Shown here piece by piece: positions 1-18,805 of a DNA stretch of 64,000 bases (position 1 is the first letter of the stretch; each line of letters opens with the position of its first letter). The stretch covers positions 1-64,000 of the forward strand of contig NZ_CP106879.1 in NCBI RefSeq assembly GCF_025677645.1, read 5' to 3'. The notes below the pieces were generated by a model. The model was not told the DNA's origin and did not search any database. It saw only the letters and a program-made list of their open reading frames with translations. Origin of the DNA: Curtobacterium poinsettiae. Lineage in GTDB: Bacteria > Actinomycetota > Actinomycetes > Actinomycetales > Microbacteriaceae. Both the position numbers and the translations under genes were made by a program.

Positions 1-5
1 CGTTA

Positions 6-125
6 AGTCCGGCGGCGTCCTACTCTCCCACAAGGTCCCCCTTGCAGTACCATCGGCGCTGAGAGGCTTAGCTTCCGGGTTCGGAATGTGACCGGGCGTT
101 TCCCTCTCGCTATGACCACCGGAAC
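6..125 (-). rRNA. rrf: 5S ribosomal RNA
   Basis: The minus strand reads as a typical actinobacterial 5S rRNA of about 120 nt, with the conserved segments CATAGCGAGAGGGAAACGCC and CCGAACCCGGAAGCTAAG. It is the third gene of the rRNA operon, about 155 nt after the end of 23S. The ends are set by similarity and may be off by a few nt. The operon terminator lies outside the window. Confidence 0.95.
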
Positions 126-280
126 ACTCTCGACCATGGATCTTGGTCTCAAAGCTGTCCCGACTGCTGTCTCCCGTGTGGAAGACAGAGCGGTGTATTC
201 AGTTTCGATTCCCGATCGTCTGTCGGGAACCACAAAGTGGACGCGAGCCCGTGCAACACGTGCACGGAAATCAGTGTGTT

Positions 281-5357
<5,077 letters not shown>

Positions 5358-5501
5358 AAAAATACAGACCCAACACCCGAAGGCATCAGACCGAGTTGAT
5401 TCTGACTGTTGACTGTCTACTGACAATCTTCAATCCAAAAGGAATTGCTTCATGACCCAGCCGGACAAACCGACCAGGCACGAGGTCAATCAATAAATTG
5501 G

Positions 5502-5539
5502 CATTGACAATGTGCACGCTGTTGAGTTCTCAAGGACCA
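5502..5539 (-). promoter_or_regulatory. rRNA leader antitermination (boxA-like) region
   Basis: The minus strand contains CCTTGAGAACTCAACAG followed by GCGTGCACATTG, which resembles the conserved leader element of actinobacterial rRNA operons (box B/box A region). A related TTGAGAACT motif recurs in the 16S-23S spacer. The assignment is by resemblance only. Confidence 0.6.
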
Positions 5540-5669
5540 GACGCACTTGCTCCTCGGCTCGAGTTCGAGCTTCAGCCACAAGGCTTGTGTTCTTGGCTTG
5601 CCACCGGTTGTTCGTCGGACCCGAAGGTCCAGTGGCTCATCCCGAGGGGAGAGAACCGGTGGGCTTGTC

Positions 5670-5698
5670 ATCCTAGGCGTCGAAGCGATCCGGCGCAA
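5670..5698 (-). promoter_or_regulatory. rRNA promoter P2 (proximal)
   Basis: On the minus strand a -35 TTGCGC (5693-5698) is followed by a 17-bp spacer and a -10 TAGGAT (5670-5675). Spacing and hexamers fit a housekeeping sigma promoter. Tandem promoters are common for rRNA operons. Confidence 0.55.
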
Positions 5699-5801
5699 GG
5701 CCTGATCTGAACTTCAGTGGAGGATGGTCCCGCTTGAGGGCCGACGTGCTCTGGGCTTTCGCTCCAGCCGCTCCGCCGCACCTTTGGGGTGACGAGTAAG
5801 A

Positions 5802-5831
5802 ACTATACGCAGCCCTGAGCGGGTGCGCCAA
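5802..5831 (-). promoter_or_regulatory. rRNA promoter P1 (distal)
   Basis: On the minus strand a -35 TTGGCG (5826-5831) is separated by 18 bp from a -10 TATAGT (5802-5807). This is one of the best promoter matches in the window and points at the rRNA operon. Confidence 0.65.
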
Positions 5832-5889
5832 GCCAGCTCCCATCCCGGGCGTGTCGCGTTGTGCAACACACGTCGCCCGGACGCAGCGA

Positions 5890-5916
5890 TGCCCGGTTCC
5901 ACAGGGGAACCGGGCA
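5890..5916 (-). terminator. tyrS terminator hairpin
   Basis: A perfect 11-bp inverted repeat (5890-5900 with 5906-5916, arm TGCCCGGTTCC, loop 5 nt) lies 25 nt past the tyrS stop and just before rRNA promoter P1. There is no U-tract, which is usual for actinobacterial terminators. Confidence 0.6.
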
Positions 5917-5940
5917 CCACAGGCGGTCGAGCAACCGGGA

Positions 5941-7254
5941 TCAGGCGAGTGTCACGCCGGCGAGGGTCTTCTTGCCACGGCGCAGCACGAGCACTCCCCC
6001 GGGCAGGGCGAGATCGGACAGCGGGGCGGCCGGGTCGTCGGCCCGGACGTTGTTCACGTAGACACCGCCCTGTTCGATCGCGCGGCGGGCTTCACCGAGG
6101 GACTTCACGAGTTCGGTCTCCACGAGTGCACGTGCAACGTCCGCTCCGGAGTCGAGCGTGACCGACCCCGGCAGCGCGGCGATCGCCGACCGCAGGGTCT
6201 CCGGGTCGAGCGCGCCGAGCTCGCCGTTGCCGAACAACGCGGCTGCGGCATCGATCGCCGCCTGGGTCGCCGCCACCCCGTGCACGATCGAGGTGACCTC
6301 GAACGCCAGGGTCCGCTGGGCCGCTCGTCGGAAGGGTTCGTCGGCGACGGCCTGCTCGAGTCGTTCGATCTCGGCACGCGTCAGGAACGTGAACTGCCGC
6401 AGCCGGGCGATCACGTCGGCATCCGCCGTGTTGAGCCAGAACTGGTAGAGCGCGTACGGCGAGGTCATCTCGGCATCGAGCCAGATCGCGTTGCCCTCGC
6501 TCTTGCCGAACTTCGTGCCGTCGGAGTTCGTGATGAGCGGGGTACCGAGGGCGTGCACCGTCGCACCTTCGGCGCGACGAATGAGCTCGGTGCCGGAGGT
6601 CAGGTTGCCCCACTGGTCCGAGCCGCCGGTCTGCAGCGTGCACCCGTACTGGCGCCAGAGCTCGCGGTAGTCGAGCCCCTGCAGGATCTGGTAGCTGAAC
6701 TCGGTGTAGCTGATCCCCGCATCGGAGTTCAGCCGCGCGGCCACCGCGTCCTTCTTGAGCATCGAGTTGACGCGGAAGTACTTGCCGACGTCACGAAGGA
6801 AGTCGATCGCGGACAAGGGGGCGGTCCAGTCGAGGTTGTTCACCAGGCGGACACCGTTGTCGCCGTCCGGGCTGAGGAACCGGGACACCTGTGCCTGCAG
6901 CCGGGACACCCACTCCGCCACGGTCTCCGGGGTGTTCAGCGTGCGCTCGGCCGTGGGTCGGGGATCGCCGATGAGGCCGGTCGACCCGCCCACCAACGCG
7001 AGCGGCTTGTGCCCGGCGAGCTGCAGCCGCCGCATGGTCAGGAGCTGCAGGAGGTTGCCGCAGTGCAGCGACGGCGCCGTCGGGTCGAAGCCGCAGTAGT
7101 ACGTGATCGGCTCACCGTCGAGGGCCTCTTGCAGCGCGGTCTCGTCGGTCGAGACCTGCACCAGACCGCGCCACTGCAGTTCGTCCCACACCGAGTCGAA
7201 GGCCGGGTCGTTCTGCTGGCGCGTCAGGACGTCTTGAGCGGTATCACTGGACAC
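5941..7254 (-). CDS. tyrS: Tyrosyl-tRNA synthetase
   Basis: Cytoplasmic class I aminoacyl-tRNA synthetase that charges tRNA-Tyr with tyrosine. The 437-aa protein has the HIGH-type motif HCGN (about residues 64-67), the KMSKS-type loop KFGKS (248-252) and a C-terminal S4 RNA-binding domain (about 370-437), the normal bacterial TyrRS layout and length. The start is GTG at 7254. A -10-like TACGAT (7261-7266) sits 6 nt upstream, which suggests a leaderless mRNA. It lies between mpg and the rRNA operon, so a translation gene directly precedes the rRNA promoters. Confidence 0.96.
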   Translation of the reverse strand: MSSDTAQDVLTRQQNDPAFDSVWDELQWRGLVQVSTDETALQEALDGEPITYYCGFDPTAPSLHCGNLLQLLTMRRLQLAGHKPLALVGGSTGLIGDPRPTAERTLNTPETVAEWVSRLQAQVSRFLSPDGDNGVRLVNNLDWTAPLSAIDFLRDVGKYFRVNSMLKKDAVAARLNSDAGISYTEFSYQILQGLDYRELWRQYGCTLQTGGSDQWGNLTSGTELIRRAEGATVHALGTPLITNSDGTKFGKSEGNAIWLDAEMTSPYALYQFWLNTADADVIARLRQFTFLTRAEIERLEQAVADEPFRRAAQRTLAFEVTSIVHGVAATQAAIDAAAALFGNGELGALDPETLRSAIAALPGSVTLDSGADVARALVETELVKSLGEARRAIEQGGVYVNNVRADDPAAPLSDLALPGGVLVLRRGKKTLAGVTLA

Positions 7255-7260
7255 CCCGCC

Positions 7261-7266
7261 ATCGTA
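7261..7266 (-). promoter_or_regulatory. tyrS -10 element (leaderless)
   Basis: TACGAT lies 6 nt before the GTG start of tyrS on the minus strand, so transcription would begin at or next to the start codon. No good -35 was seen. It is one of many such TANNNT boxes in the window. Confidence 0.45.
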
Positions 7267-7317
7267 GCGGCGACGGACGTCCGGCAGGCGCGGCAGCCGG
7301 GAGGCCCGGGGCCGGGT

Positions 7318-10731
<3,414 letters not shown>

Positions 10732-10749
10732 TGGTGTTCGATCCGTCGG

Positions 10750-11673
10750 CTAGTCGTTGGCGAGCAGCCAGGCCAGCAGCGCCTTCTGGGCGTGCAGACG
10801 GTTCTCCGCCTCGTCCCAGATGATGCTGCGCGGGCCGTCGATGACGTCGGCGGTCACCTCGAACCCACGGTCGGCCGGCAGGCAGTGCATGAAGACTGCA
10901 TCGTCGGCGGCGTGCGCCATGAGCGCGTCGTCGACGCGGTACCCCGCGAAGGTGTCGAGACGCGACTGCTTCTCGGACTCCTTGCCCATCGACACCCAGG
11001 TGTCGGTGACGACCACGTCGGCACCCGCGACCGCGGCCACCGGGTCGGTCACCACGAGGACGGAGCCGCCCGTGACGGCGGCGCGTTCCTCGGCGTCGGT
11101 GACGACCTGCGCCGACGGGGAGAACTCGGCGGGGGCTGCGACACGGACGTGCATGCCCGCGGTCGCCCCGGCGAGCAGGTACGACTGCGCCATGTTGCTC
11201 GCACCGTCGCCGATGAACGCCACGGTCTGCCCGGCGAGGGCACCGCGGTGCTCACGGATGGTGAGCAGGTCGGCGAGGAGCTGGCAGGGGTGGAAGTCGT
11301 CGGACAGCGCGTTGACGACGGGGACCGTCGTGCCGGCGGCCATCTCCTCGAGCCCGGCCTGACCGTAGGTGCGCCACACGATCGCCGACACCATGCGCTC
11401 GAGCACGCGGGCGGTGTCCGACGGGGTCTCCTTGCCGCCGAGCTGGCTGTTCGCCGTCGAGATGATCAGTGGGCTGCCGCCGAGGTCGGAGATGCCGACG
11501 TGGAAGGACACCCGGGTGCGGGTCGACGACTTGTCGAAGATCACCGCGACGCTCTGCGGACCGGCCAGCGGCTGCTCCGCCCAGCGGTCGGCCTTCATGC
11601 GGTCGGCGATGTCGAGGATCGCGGACTGCTCGGCCTGGCTCAGGTCGTCGTCACGGAGGAAGTGGCGGGTCAT
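10750..11673 (-). CDS. argF: Ornithine carbamoyltransferase
   Basis: Makes citrulline from ornithine and carbamoyl phosphate. The 307-aa protein has the carbamoyl-phosphate site STRTR (50-54), HPCQ (128-131) and the ornithine site HCLPA (263-267), all intact. Its ATG overlaps the argD stop (ATGA), indicating translational coupling. The gene that usually follows in related operons, argR, is absent: only 18 bp separate argF from argG. Confidence 0.97.
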   Translation of the reverse strand: MTRHFLRDDDLSQAEQSAILDIADRMKADRWAEQPLAGPQSVAVIFDKSSTRTRVSFHVGISDLGGSPLIISTANSQLGGKETPSDTARVLERMVSAIVWRTYGQAGLEEMAAGTTVPVVNALSDDFHPCQLLADLLTIREHRGALAGQTVAFIGDGASNMAQSYLLAGATAGMHVRVAAPAEFSPSAQVVTDAEERAAVTGGSVLVVTDPVAAVAGADVVVTDTWVSMGKESEKQSRLDTFAGYRVDDALMAHAADDAVFMHCLPADRGFEVTADVIDGPRSIIWDEAENRLHAQKALLAWLLAND

Positions 11674-12893
11674 GCGGTGGGCTCCTGCGCTGCGGCGACG
11701 GCCGCGAGGCTCTGGGCGAGGGTCGACAGGAACTCGTCGATCTCGGCGTCGGACACGATGAGCGGCGGTGCGATGCGCAGGCTCGACTCGTTGGGGGCGT
11801 TGATGATGAGGCCACGCTCGAGGGCGGCGGCGTTGACGGCCGGGCCGATCGGACCGGTCAGACCGACGCCGATGAGCAGGCCGGTGCCACGGACCTCTTC
11901 CACCAGCGGGGAACCGATGGCGCGGATGCCGTCACGGATCCGCTCGCCCTTGACCACTGCGCCGGCGACCAGGTCGGCGCGCTCGATCTCCTCGAGCACC
12001 GCGTTCGCGACGCGGGTGCCGAGCGGGTTGCCGCCGAAGGTCGAACCGTGCTGCCCGGCCGAGAACAGGTCGGACGCCCAGCCGAACGTGACGAGGGCGC
12101 CGATGGGGAAGCCGCCGGCGATCCCCTTGGCGACGGTGATGGCGTCCGGCGTCACACCGTGGCCCTGGAACGCGAACCAGTTGCCGGTCCGGCCGACACC
12201 CGTCTGGATCTCGTCGAGGATCAGCAGTGCGCCGTGCTCCGCGGTCAGTCGGCGTGCCGCCAGCAGGAAGCCCTCGGGCAGGTCGACCACGCCGGCCTCG
12301 CCCTTGATGGGTTCGAGGACCAGGGCGGCGACGGAGTCGTCGATCGACGCTTCGAGCGCCTCGATCGAGGTGTCGATGTGCTCGACGCCCGGGATCATCG
12401 GCAGGAAGTCCTGCTGCAGCGCGGGCTTGCCGGTGAGCGCGAGCGCACCCATGGTGCGGCCGTGGAAGCCCTGCTTGAGCGCGATGATCCGGGTCTTCGT
12501 GCCATCCGCACCCTTGTTGAGGCGGGCCAGCTTGAACGCGGCTTCGTTCGCCTCGGCGCCGGAGTTGCCGAAGTAGACACGGCCCGCGTCGCCCGCGCCG
12601 GTGATGCGCTTGAGGCGCTCGGCGAGTTCGAGCTGCGGCGGAGTGGCGAAGTAGTTCGACACGTGCACGAGCTTCGCGGCCTGGTCGGCGATCGCCTCGA
12701 CGAGCGCGGGGTGCGCGTGACCGAGCGAGTTCACCGCGATGCCTGCGAGGAAGTCGAGGTACTCGTTGCCGTCGACGTCCCAGACGCGGCAGCCCTGGCC
12801 ACGCTCGAGCATGATCTTCGGCGGGGTCAGGGATCGCATGAGCGACGCCCCGAACCGGTCGTTCCAGGTCTCGGTCTGCGTCTCGGTGCTCAC
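11670..12893 (-). CDS. argD: Acetylornithine aminotransferase
   Basis: PLP-dependent class III aminotransferase that converts N-acetylglutamate semialdehyde to N-acetylornithine. In the 407-aa protein the PLP lysine is in [14 protein letters not shown] (Lys256), with the aspartate in LILDEIQTG (224-232) and the phosphate-binding GNSGAEANE (109-117). The GTG start at 12893 overlaps the argB stop (GTGA), which is why it was chosen over upstream in-frame ATGs. Confidence 0.96.
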   Translation of the reverse strand: MSTETQTETWNDRFGASLMRSLTPPKIMLERGQGCRVWDVDGNEYLDFLAGIAVNSLGHAHPALVEAIADQAAKLVHVSNYFATPPQLELAERLKRITGAGDAGRVYFGNSGAEANEAAFKLARLNKGADGTKTRIIALKQGFHGRTMGALALTGKPALQQDFLPMIPGVEHIDTSIEALEASIDDSVAALVLEPIKGEAGVVDLPEGFLLAARRLTAEHGALLILDEIQTGVGRTGNWFAFQGHGVTPDAITVAKGIAGGFPIGALVTFGWASDLFSAGQHGSTFGGNPLGTRVANAVLEEIERADLVAGAVVKGERIRDGIRAIGSPLVEEVRGTGLLIGVGLTGPIGPAVNAAALERGLIINAPNESSLRIAPPLIVSDAEIDEFLSTLAQSLAAVAAAQEPTA

Positions 12894-13942
12894 TGCTGGT
12901 GTCCCTTCTCGTCCGTACCCGCCACGTGCTGGCCGGTACTGCTGTCGATCGACGGCGACGCCACGCGACGGCCGATCTCGGCGTGGGTCATCTGGTTCTC
13001 GGTTCGTCGGCTCGGGTCCGGGATCACCTCGGTTCCCGCACCCCGCAGGGTGAAGACCTCGAGCAGGATCGAGTGCGGGATCCGGCCGTCGATGATGGTC
13101 GCACCGCCGACCCCGCCGACCACGGCGTCGAGGCACGCGGTCATCTTGGGGATCATCCCCGACTCGAGACTCGGCAGGAGTGCACGGAGCTCGTCGACCG
13201 CGATGAGGTCGACGATCGAGTCACGGTCGGGCCAGTTGCGGTACAGACCGGGCACGTCGGTGAGCATCATGAGCTTCGAGGCCCGGAGCGCGATCGCCAG
13301 GGCACCGGCCGCCGCGTCCGCGTTCACGTTGAGGGCCTGGTCGGGGTGCGCGTCGTCGATCGCGATGCTCGAGACGACCGGGATCCGGCCGGCCTCGATC
13401 GCGGCGAGCACACCCGACGGGTCGACGTGGGTGATGTCCCCGACGTGGCCGAGGTCGTACTCCTGCCCGTCGACGACGACGCCCTTCTTCTCGCCGGTGA
13501 ACAGCGAGCCGCCGTCGCCGAACACGCCGACGGCCAGGCCCTCGCCGTGTTCGTTCATCAAGTCGACGATCTCGCGGTTGACCTCGCCCGCCAGGACGTC
13601 GCGGACGACGGTGATCGCCTCGGTCGTCGTGACACGGTAGCCGCCGCGGAACTCGGACTCGATGCCCTGTTCCTTGAGGGCGGCGGAGATCTGCGGGCCG
13701 CCGCCGTGCACGACGACGGGGTGCAGGCCGGCGTAGCGCAGGTAGACCATGTCCTCGGCGAAGGCGCGCTTCAGGTCCTCGTTCACCATGGCGTTGCCGC
13801 CGAACTTGACCACGACGACCTTGCCCGAGAAGCGCTTCAGCCAGGGCAGCGACTCGATGAGCGTCGCGGCCTTGACCGCGGCGAACTCGTGTTCTTCTTC
13901 CTTCGTGAGGGGCGTCCCGGCCCCTTCGGTGTCGTTCGCCAT
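12890..13942 (-). CDS. argB: Acetylglutamate kinase
   Basis: Phosphorylates N-acetylglutamate, the usual control point of arginine synthesis. The 350-aa protein has the amino-acid-kinase motifs [10 protein letters not shown] (about 43-52), [11 protein letters not shown] (about 76-86) and [12 protein letters not shown] (about 225-236). The catalytic core ends near residue 309 and is followed by about 40 residues of polar tail (rich in Ser, Thr, His, Gln) that most homologues lack. Its ATG shares one base with the argJ stop (TGATG). Confidence 0.96.
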   Translation of the reverse strand: MANDTEGAGTPLTKEEEHEFAAVKAATLIESLPWLKRFSGKVVVVKFGGNAMVNEDLKRAFAEDMVYLRYAGLHPVVVHGGGPQISAALKEQGIESEFRGGYRVTTTEAITVVRDVLAGEVNREIVDLMNEHGEGLAVGVFGDGGSLFTGEKKGVVVDGQEYDLGHVGDITHVDPSGVLAAIEAGRIPVVSSIAIDDAHPDQALNVNADAAAGALAIALRASKLMMLTDVPGLYRNWPDRDSIVDLIAVDELRALLPSLESGMIPKMTACLDAVVGGVGGATIIDGRIPHSILLEVFTLRGAGTEVIPDPSRRTENQMTHAEIGRRVASPSIDSSTGQHVAGTDEKGHQQ

Positions 13943-15141
13943 CAGCTGGAGTACGCGCTGTTCTCGTGCACGTAGTCGTGCGTGAGGTCGTTGGTCAGGA
14001 TCGTGGCCGAGTGCGCGCCGACACCGAGGTCGATGCGCACGTGGGTGTCACGCGGGGTCAGGTCGACGGAGTCGCTCGGCTCGTCGGGTGCGCCCGCGTG
14101 GCAGACCCGGATGCCGTTCATGCTGACGTCCACCGCGTACGGGTCGAACTCGGCGTCGGTGGTGCCGATCGCTGCGAGCACCCGGCCCCAGTTCGGGTCG
14201 TTGCCGAAGACGGCCGCCTTGAACAGGTTGTTCCGGGCGACGCTCCGACCGACGGTCACGGCGTCGTCCTCGGTCGCGGCGTGCACGACCTCGATCGCGA
14301 TGTCGTGGCTCGCGCCCTCGGCGTCCTGCTGCAGCTGGCGGGCCAGGTCGGCACACACCGCGGTCAGGGCCTCCTGGAAGTCACCGACCTCGGGCGTCAC
14401 GCCGCTCGCACCCGACGACAGCAGGACGACCGTGTCGTTCGTCGACATGCAGCCGTCGGAGTCGACCCGGTCGAACGTGATGCGGGTGGCGGCGCGGAGC
14501 GCCTGGTCGAGCTGGTCCGGAGTCTGCACGGCGTCGGTCGTGATGACGACGAGCATCGTTGCGAGACCCGGGGCGAGCATCCCCGCGCCCTTGGCCATGC
14601 CGCCGACGGTCCAGCCGTCCTCGGTCACGACGGACTGCTTGGCCTTCGTGTCCGTCGTCATGATCGCGGTCGCCGCATCGGGACCGCCGTCGCCACTGAG
14701 TGCCGCACTCGCCAGCTCGACGCCGCGGAGCACGTTGTCGCGGAAGGTCTGGTCGCCCACACCGATGAGCCCGGTGGAGCAGACGACGACGTTGCCGGCT
14801 CCGATCCCGAGGGCATCGCCCACGGCTTCGGCCGTCAGGTGCGTGGTCTGGAAGCCGAACGGGCCGGTGAAGCAGTTCGCGCCGCCGGAGTTCAGGACGA
14901 CGGCACGGGCGACGCCGTCCCCGACGACCTGGCGGGACCAGATGACGGGGTGCGCCTGGGCTCGGTTGCTGGTGAAGACGGCGGCCACGGCTGCGTCGGG
15001 CCCGTCGTTGACGACGAGGGCCACGTCCGGCTTGCCGCTCGTCTTCAGGCCTGCGGTGACACCGGCGGCGCGGAAGCCCGCTGCCGCGGTGACGCCCTGG
15101 AGGCCCGGCTCGGTCTGGGTGGTCGTGCCTGCGTCGGTCAC
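13942..15141 (-). CDS. argJ: Bifunctional ornithine acetyltransferase / N-acetylglutamate synthase
   Basis: Recycles the acetyl group from N-acetylornithine to glutamate; bifunctional forms also use acetyl-CoA. The 399-aa proprotein carries the self-cleavage site in [18 protein letters not shown], with the Ala194-Thr195 bond as the expected cut and Thr195 as the new N-terminal nucleophile. The GTG at 15141 overlaps the argC stop (GTGA) and was preferred over a longer open frame. No argA-type synthase is seen in the window. Confidence 0.95.
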   Translation of the reverse strand: MTDAGTTTQTEPGLQGVTAAAGFRAAGVTAGLKTSGKPDVALVVNDGPDAAVAAVFTSNRAQAHPVIWSRQVVGDGVARAVVLNSGGANCFTGPFGFQTTHLTAEAVGDALGIGAGNVVVCSTGLIGVGDQTFRDNVLRGVELASAALSGDGGPDAATAIMTTDTKAKQSVVTEDGWTVGGMAKGAGMLAPGLATMLVVITTDAVQTPDQLDQALRAATRITFDRVDSDGCMSTNDTVVLLSSGASGVTPEVGDFQEALTAVCADLARQLQQDAEGASHDIAIEVVHAATEDDAVTVGRSVARNNLFKAAVFGNDPNWGRVLAAIGTTDAEFDPYAVDVSMNGIRVCHAGAPDEPSDSVDLTPRDTHVRIDLGVGAHSATILTNDLTHDYVHENSAYSS

Positions 15142-16235
15142 GGTGCGACTCCGTCCACGCTGAGGCCCGTGGTCTCGGGGAGACCGAGGGCGATGTTCGC
15201 CGACTGGACGGCGGCGCCGGCCGTGCCCTTGGCGAGGTTGTCGAGCGCGGTCACCGCGACGACGCGGCCGGCGGCCTCGTCGACGGCGATGCCGACGAGC
15301 GCGGTGTTCGCACCGATGGTGTCCGCGACCCGGGGGAACTCGCCTTCGGGCAGCAGGTGCACGAAGGGTTCGTCGGCGTACGCCTGTTCCCACGCGAGCC
15401 GGACGTCGCGTGCGCTGACGCCGGGCGAGAGCTTCGCGGTGGTGGTCGCCAGGATCCCCCGCGACATCGGGACCAGGACCGGCGTGAACGAGATCGTCAC
15501 GTCGGCGGCCCCCGCGACCTGCAGGTTCTGCTGGATCTCGGGGACGTGCCGGTGCGAGCCACCGACGGCGTAGGCGCTGGCGGACCCCATGATCTCGGAG
15601 GCCAGGTAGGTGGTGCTGAGCTTCTTGCCGGCGCCACTCGGACCGACGCTGAGCACGGCGACGAGGTCGTCGGACTCGACGAGGCCGGCCTGGACGCCCG
15701 GCTGGATGCCGAGCGTCACCGCGGTGACGTTGCAGCCGGGGACCGCGATGCGCTTCGTGCCGACCAGGGCGGAACGCTGCTTGCCCTGCGACGCGATGTC
15801 GTCGACCTCGCGCCATTCATCGGCCGAACCCGGGGTGGGCGCCGCGAGCAGGAGCTCGGGCAGCCCGTAGGACCACGCACCGAAGTAGTCGCCGCCGTAG
15901 AACCGCTCCCACGCCGCCGGGTCCGTCAGACGGTGGTCTGCGCCGCAGTCGACGACGAGCGCATCATCGCCGAGTTCCGCGGTGATCGCACCCGATTGGC
16001 CGTGCGGCAGCGCCAGGAACACCACGTCGTGCCCGCGCAGCGTCTCGGCCGTCGTCTCCGCCAGGGTCAGGTGCGACAGCGAACGGAGGTGCGGCTGGGT
16101 CGCGATCAGGGGCTGCCCGGCGTTCGAGAACGCCGTCACCGTCCTGACCTCGAACTCGGGATGGGCGGAGAGCACGCGCAGGAGCTCACCACCCGCGTAG
16201 CCGGAGGCTCCCGCCACGGCGACGGATACGGACAT
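15138..16235 (-). CDS. argC: N-acetyl-gamma-glutamyl-phosphate reductase
   Basis: NADPH-dependent reduction of N-acetylglutamyl phosphate to the semialdehyde. The 365-aa protein has an N-terminal Rossmann motif [12 protein letters not shown] (9-20) and the catalytic cysteine in VPGCNVT (Cys168). It is the first arg gene of the block argC-J-B-D-F-G-H and starts 77 bp after pheT. I saw neither a clear ARG-box palindrome nor a strong promoter in that gap, so read-through from pheST or a cryptic promoter are both possible. Confidence 0.96.
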   Translation of the reverse strand: MSVSVAVAGASGYAGGELLRVLSAHPEFEVRTVTAFSNAGQPLIATQPHLRSLSHLTLAETTAETLRGHDVVFLALPHGQSGAITAELGDDALVVDCGADHRLTDPAAWERFYGGDYFGAWSYGLPELLLAAPTPGSADEWREVDDIASQGKQRSALVGTKRIAVPGCNVTAVTLGIQPGVQAGLVESDDLVAVLSVGPSGAGKKLSTTYLASEIMGSASAYAVGGSHRHVPEIQQNLQVAGAADVTISFTPVLVPMSRGILATTTAKLSPGVSARDVRLAWEQAYADEPFVHLLPEGEFPRVADTIGANTALVGIAVDEAAGRVVAVTALDNLAKGTAGAAVQSANIALGLPETTGLSVDGVAP

Positions 16236-16312
16236 GGGATTCCACCTTTGGTCGGACTGGTCGTCGAGAGAGTCGGAGGCGGCGACCCCGGGCGGTGCTG
16301 ATCCCGTGTGGG

Positions 16313-18805
16313 TCAGTCGCGCAGGGTCGCCCCGAATCGCTCGCCGGCACGTCGGACAGCGCCGTCACGGGCCTCGGTGGCCTCGGCAGCGGTCAGCGTG
16401 CGGTCCGTGGCACGGAAGCGCAGGGCGAACGTCAGGGACTTCTGTCCCTCGTCCACGCCGGAGCCCCGGTAGTCATCCACGAGCCGAGCATACTCCAACA
16501 GGTCTCCGGCGCCAGAGCGCACCGCATCCAGCACGTCACCGGCCGGCACACCGGCGTCGACGACGAGCGAGAGGTCCTGCGTGGCTGCCGGGTACGAGAC
16601 GATCGGCGCGACCGCGACGAGTTCCGGGGCCGCGGCGACCAGCGCGTCGAGGTCGAGCTCGACGACCGCCACCACGCGGGGCAGGACGGCGGCCTCGGCC
16701 AGTTCGGGCAGGAGCTCTCCGGCGAGGCCCACGACCGTGCCGTCGACGAGCAGCGACGCGGCACGGCCCGGGTGCAGGGACGGGTGGGTCGTCTGCGCGA
16801 CGGTGAGTTCGACACCGACGGCCCAGGCGACCTGGCGGGCCGCATCGATCGCGTCGGCGATGCCGAACGGTTCCGCCGTGGTGCCGGGCTGCTTGACGAC
16901 CCGGTGGCCGGTCAGCAGTGCGGCGACGTGGAAGGGCTGGGCGGGCAGCGAGGCGTCCAGCGCCTCGAGCGCCGCACGATCGGGCCGGGCGGCACCCGCC
17001 GGGACCTCATCGGTGCCGAGCGTCACGCCCGTCACCGGCAGGAACACCCGGGACGTCTCGTAGAGCGCGACGTCGACGAGCCCGCGCGACACGTTGCGAC
17101 GGGCTGCGTCGACCAGGGCCGGGACGCCGCTCCGGCGCAGGAGGTTCTGCTCGCTGTCCAGGGCGTTGGCGAGCACGACGCTCGGTCCGCCCTGCGGGTC
17201 GATCCCCGGGTAAGCGTCCTGCGTGGCCACCGACACGAACGGTGCCGTGACGACCTCGGTCAGGCCCGCGGCGGCCAGCGCCGCGGCGACCCGACGACGA
17301 GCCTGCTGGTGCCGGGTCAGGCCCCGACCGGGCGGAGCGACCGGCAGCACGCTCGGGATCCGGTCGTAGCCGACGATGCGCGCGACCTCTTCGACGAGGG
17401 TGGTGTCGTCGGTCAGGTCGGGACGCCAGGTGGGCGGGGTGACCGAGAGCTGCTCGTCGTCGGCCTCGACCGTGGCACCGATCGCACGGAGCGTGTCGAT
17501 GACCTCGGCGTCGGTGTAGTCGACGCCGACGAGGTCGGCGGGACGCGAGAGCCGCATCGTCACGGTCGCCCGCGGCTCGGTGTCGACGAGCGTGGACCCG
17601 AGGGCGTCGGCGGTGCCGCCGGCGAGCTCGACGAGGAGCTCGACGGCACGGTTCGCCGCGGCCTCGGCCACCTGCGGGTCGACTCCACGCTCGAAGCGAC
17701 GGGATGCCTCGCTGGGGAGCTTGTGGCGACGAGCGGTGCGGGCGATGGAGACCTGGTCGAACCCGGCGGCCTCGATCAGGACGTCGGTCGTGCTCGCCGA
17801 GATCTCAGTGCGGGCTCCGCCCATGACGCCGGCGAGGCCGATCGGGCCGTCGTCGTCGGTGATCACGAGGTCTTCCGGGTCGAGCTTCCGGACCGTGCCG
17901 TCGAGGGTCTCGAGCGTCTCGCCAGTGATCGCCCGGCGCACGCCGAGGCCGCCCGCGACGGTCTGCAGGTCGTAGCCGTGGAGCGGCTGGCCGAGCTCGA
18001 ACATGACGTAGTTCGTGATGTCGACGGGCAGGGAGATGGAGCGCACCCCGGCAAGCGAGAGGCGCGAAACCATCCAGGCCGGTGTCTTCGCGGCCGGATC
18101 GATCCCGCGCACGACGCGCGTGACGAACGTCGACGCTCCGACGTGACCCCGGATCGGGGCCTGGTCGTCGATCGTGACCCGGAAGCCCTCGGCCGCACGC
18201 GGCGCGACGCGGTCGACGGGGTCGTGGAAGCTGGCTCCGGTGGCGTGCGCGTACTCACGGGCGACCCCGCGCATGCTGAGCACGTAGCCGCGGTCCGGCG
18301 TGACGTTGATCTCGACCGCGGCGTCGTCGAGGCCGAGGAGCGCGATGGCGTCGGCGCCGACGGTGGGGTCCATGCCGAGGTCGGCGAACCGCAGGATGCC
18401 GTCGTGCTCGTCACCGAGCCCGAGCTCGCGGGCCGAGGCGATCATGCCGTCTGACACGTGCCCGTAGGTCTTGCGGGCGGCGATCGGGAACGGCCCGGGC
18501 AGGACTGCGCCGGGCAGCGTGACGACGACGAGGTCGCCGACGTCGAAGTTGTGCGCGCCGCAGACGATGCCGCGCGGCTCGGCTTCACCGACGTCCACCT
18601 GGCACCAGTTGATGGTCTTGCCGTTCTTCTGCGGCTCGGGGACGCGCTCCAGGACCCGGCCGACCACGATGGGACCGGTCAGGTCGAAGGTGTGGACGCC
18701 CTCTTCCTCGAAGCCGACCGACACGAGCGCCGCGTGGACGTGCTCGAGGGTGACGTCCTCGGGGAGGTCGACGGACTCACCGAGCCAACGGAGTGGGACG
18801 CGCAT
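16313..18805 (-). CDS. pheT: Phenylalanyl-tRNA synthetase beta subunit
   Basis: Large subunit of the (alpha-beta)2 enzyme that charges tRNA-Phe. At 830 aa it has the full bacterial layout: an EMAP-II-like tRNA-binding domain (about 40-150), B3/B4 editing domain, B5 domain, a catalytic-like core, and a C-terminal FDX-ACB anticodon-binding domain (about 735-830). Its ATG shares one base with the pheS stop, so the two subunits are translationally coupled. Confidence 0.96.
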   Translation of the reverse strand: MRVPLRWLGESVDLPEDVTLEHVHAALVSVGFEEEGVHTFDLTGPIVVGRVLERVPEPQKNGKTINWCQVDVGEAEPRGIVCGAHNFDVGDLVVVTLPGAVLPGPFPIAARKTYGHVSDGMIASARELGLGDEHDGILRFADLGMDPTVGADAIALLGLDDAAVEINVTPDRGYVLSMRGVAREYAHATGASFHDPVDRVAPRAAEGFRVTIDDQAPIRGHVGASTFVTRVVRGIDPAAKTPAWMVSRLSLAGVRSISLPVDITNYVMFELGQPLHGYDLQTVAGGLGVRRAITGETLETLDGTVRKLDPEDLVITDDDGPIGLAGVMGGARTEISASTTDVLIEAAGFDQVSIARTARRHKLPSEASRRFERGVDPQVAEAAANRAVELLVELAGGTADALGSTLVDTEPRATVTMRLSRPADLVGVDYTDAEVIDTLRAIGATVEADDEQLSVTPPTWRPDLTDDTTLVEEVARIVGYDRIPSVLPVAPPGRGLTRHQQARRRVAAALAAAGLTEVVTAPFVSVATQDAYPGIDPQGGPSVVLANALDSEQNLLRRSGVPALVDAARRNVSRGLVDVALYETSRVFLPVTGVTLGTDEVPAGAARPDRAALEALDASLPAQPFHVAALLTGHRVVKQPGTTAEPFGIADAIDAARQVAWAVGVELTVAQTTHPSLHPGRAASLLVDGTVVGLAGELLPELAEAAVLPRVVAVVELDLDALVAAAPELVAVAPIVSYPAATQDLSLVVDAGVPAGDVLDAVRSGAGDLLEYARLVDDYRGSGVDEGQKSLTFALRFRATDRTLTAAEATEARDGAVRRAGERFGATLRD

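Larger units (their letters stand above)
5358..5801 (-). other. rRNA operon leader
   Basis: About 445 nt between the distal promoter and 16S. It holds a second promoter (5670-5698), the boxA-like element (5502-5539) and an A/T-richer stretch (5340-5520) that stands out from the surrounding high-G+C DNA. No protein gene is convincing here. Confidence 0.7.

Noticed and set aside
10732..10749. argR or a small gene between argF and argG.
   Set aside because: Only 18 bp are available.
16236..16312. ARG box or strong promoter ahead of argC.
   Set aside because: No dyad resembling an ArgR site and no -35/-10 pair of reasonable quality was seen.
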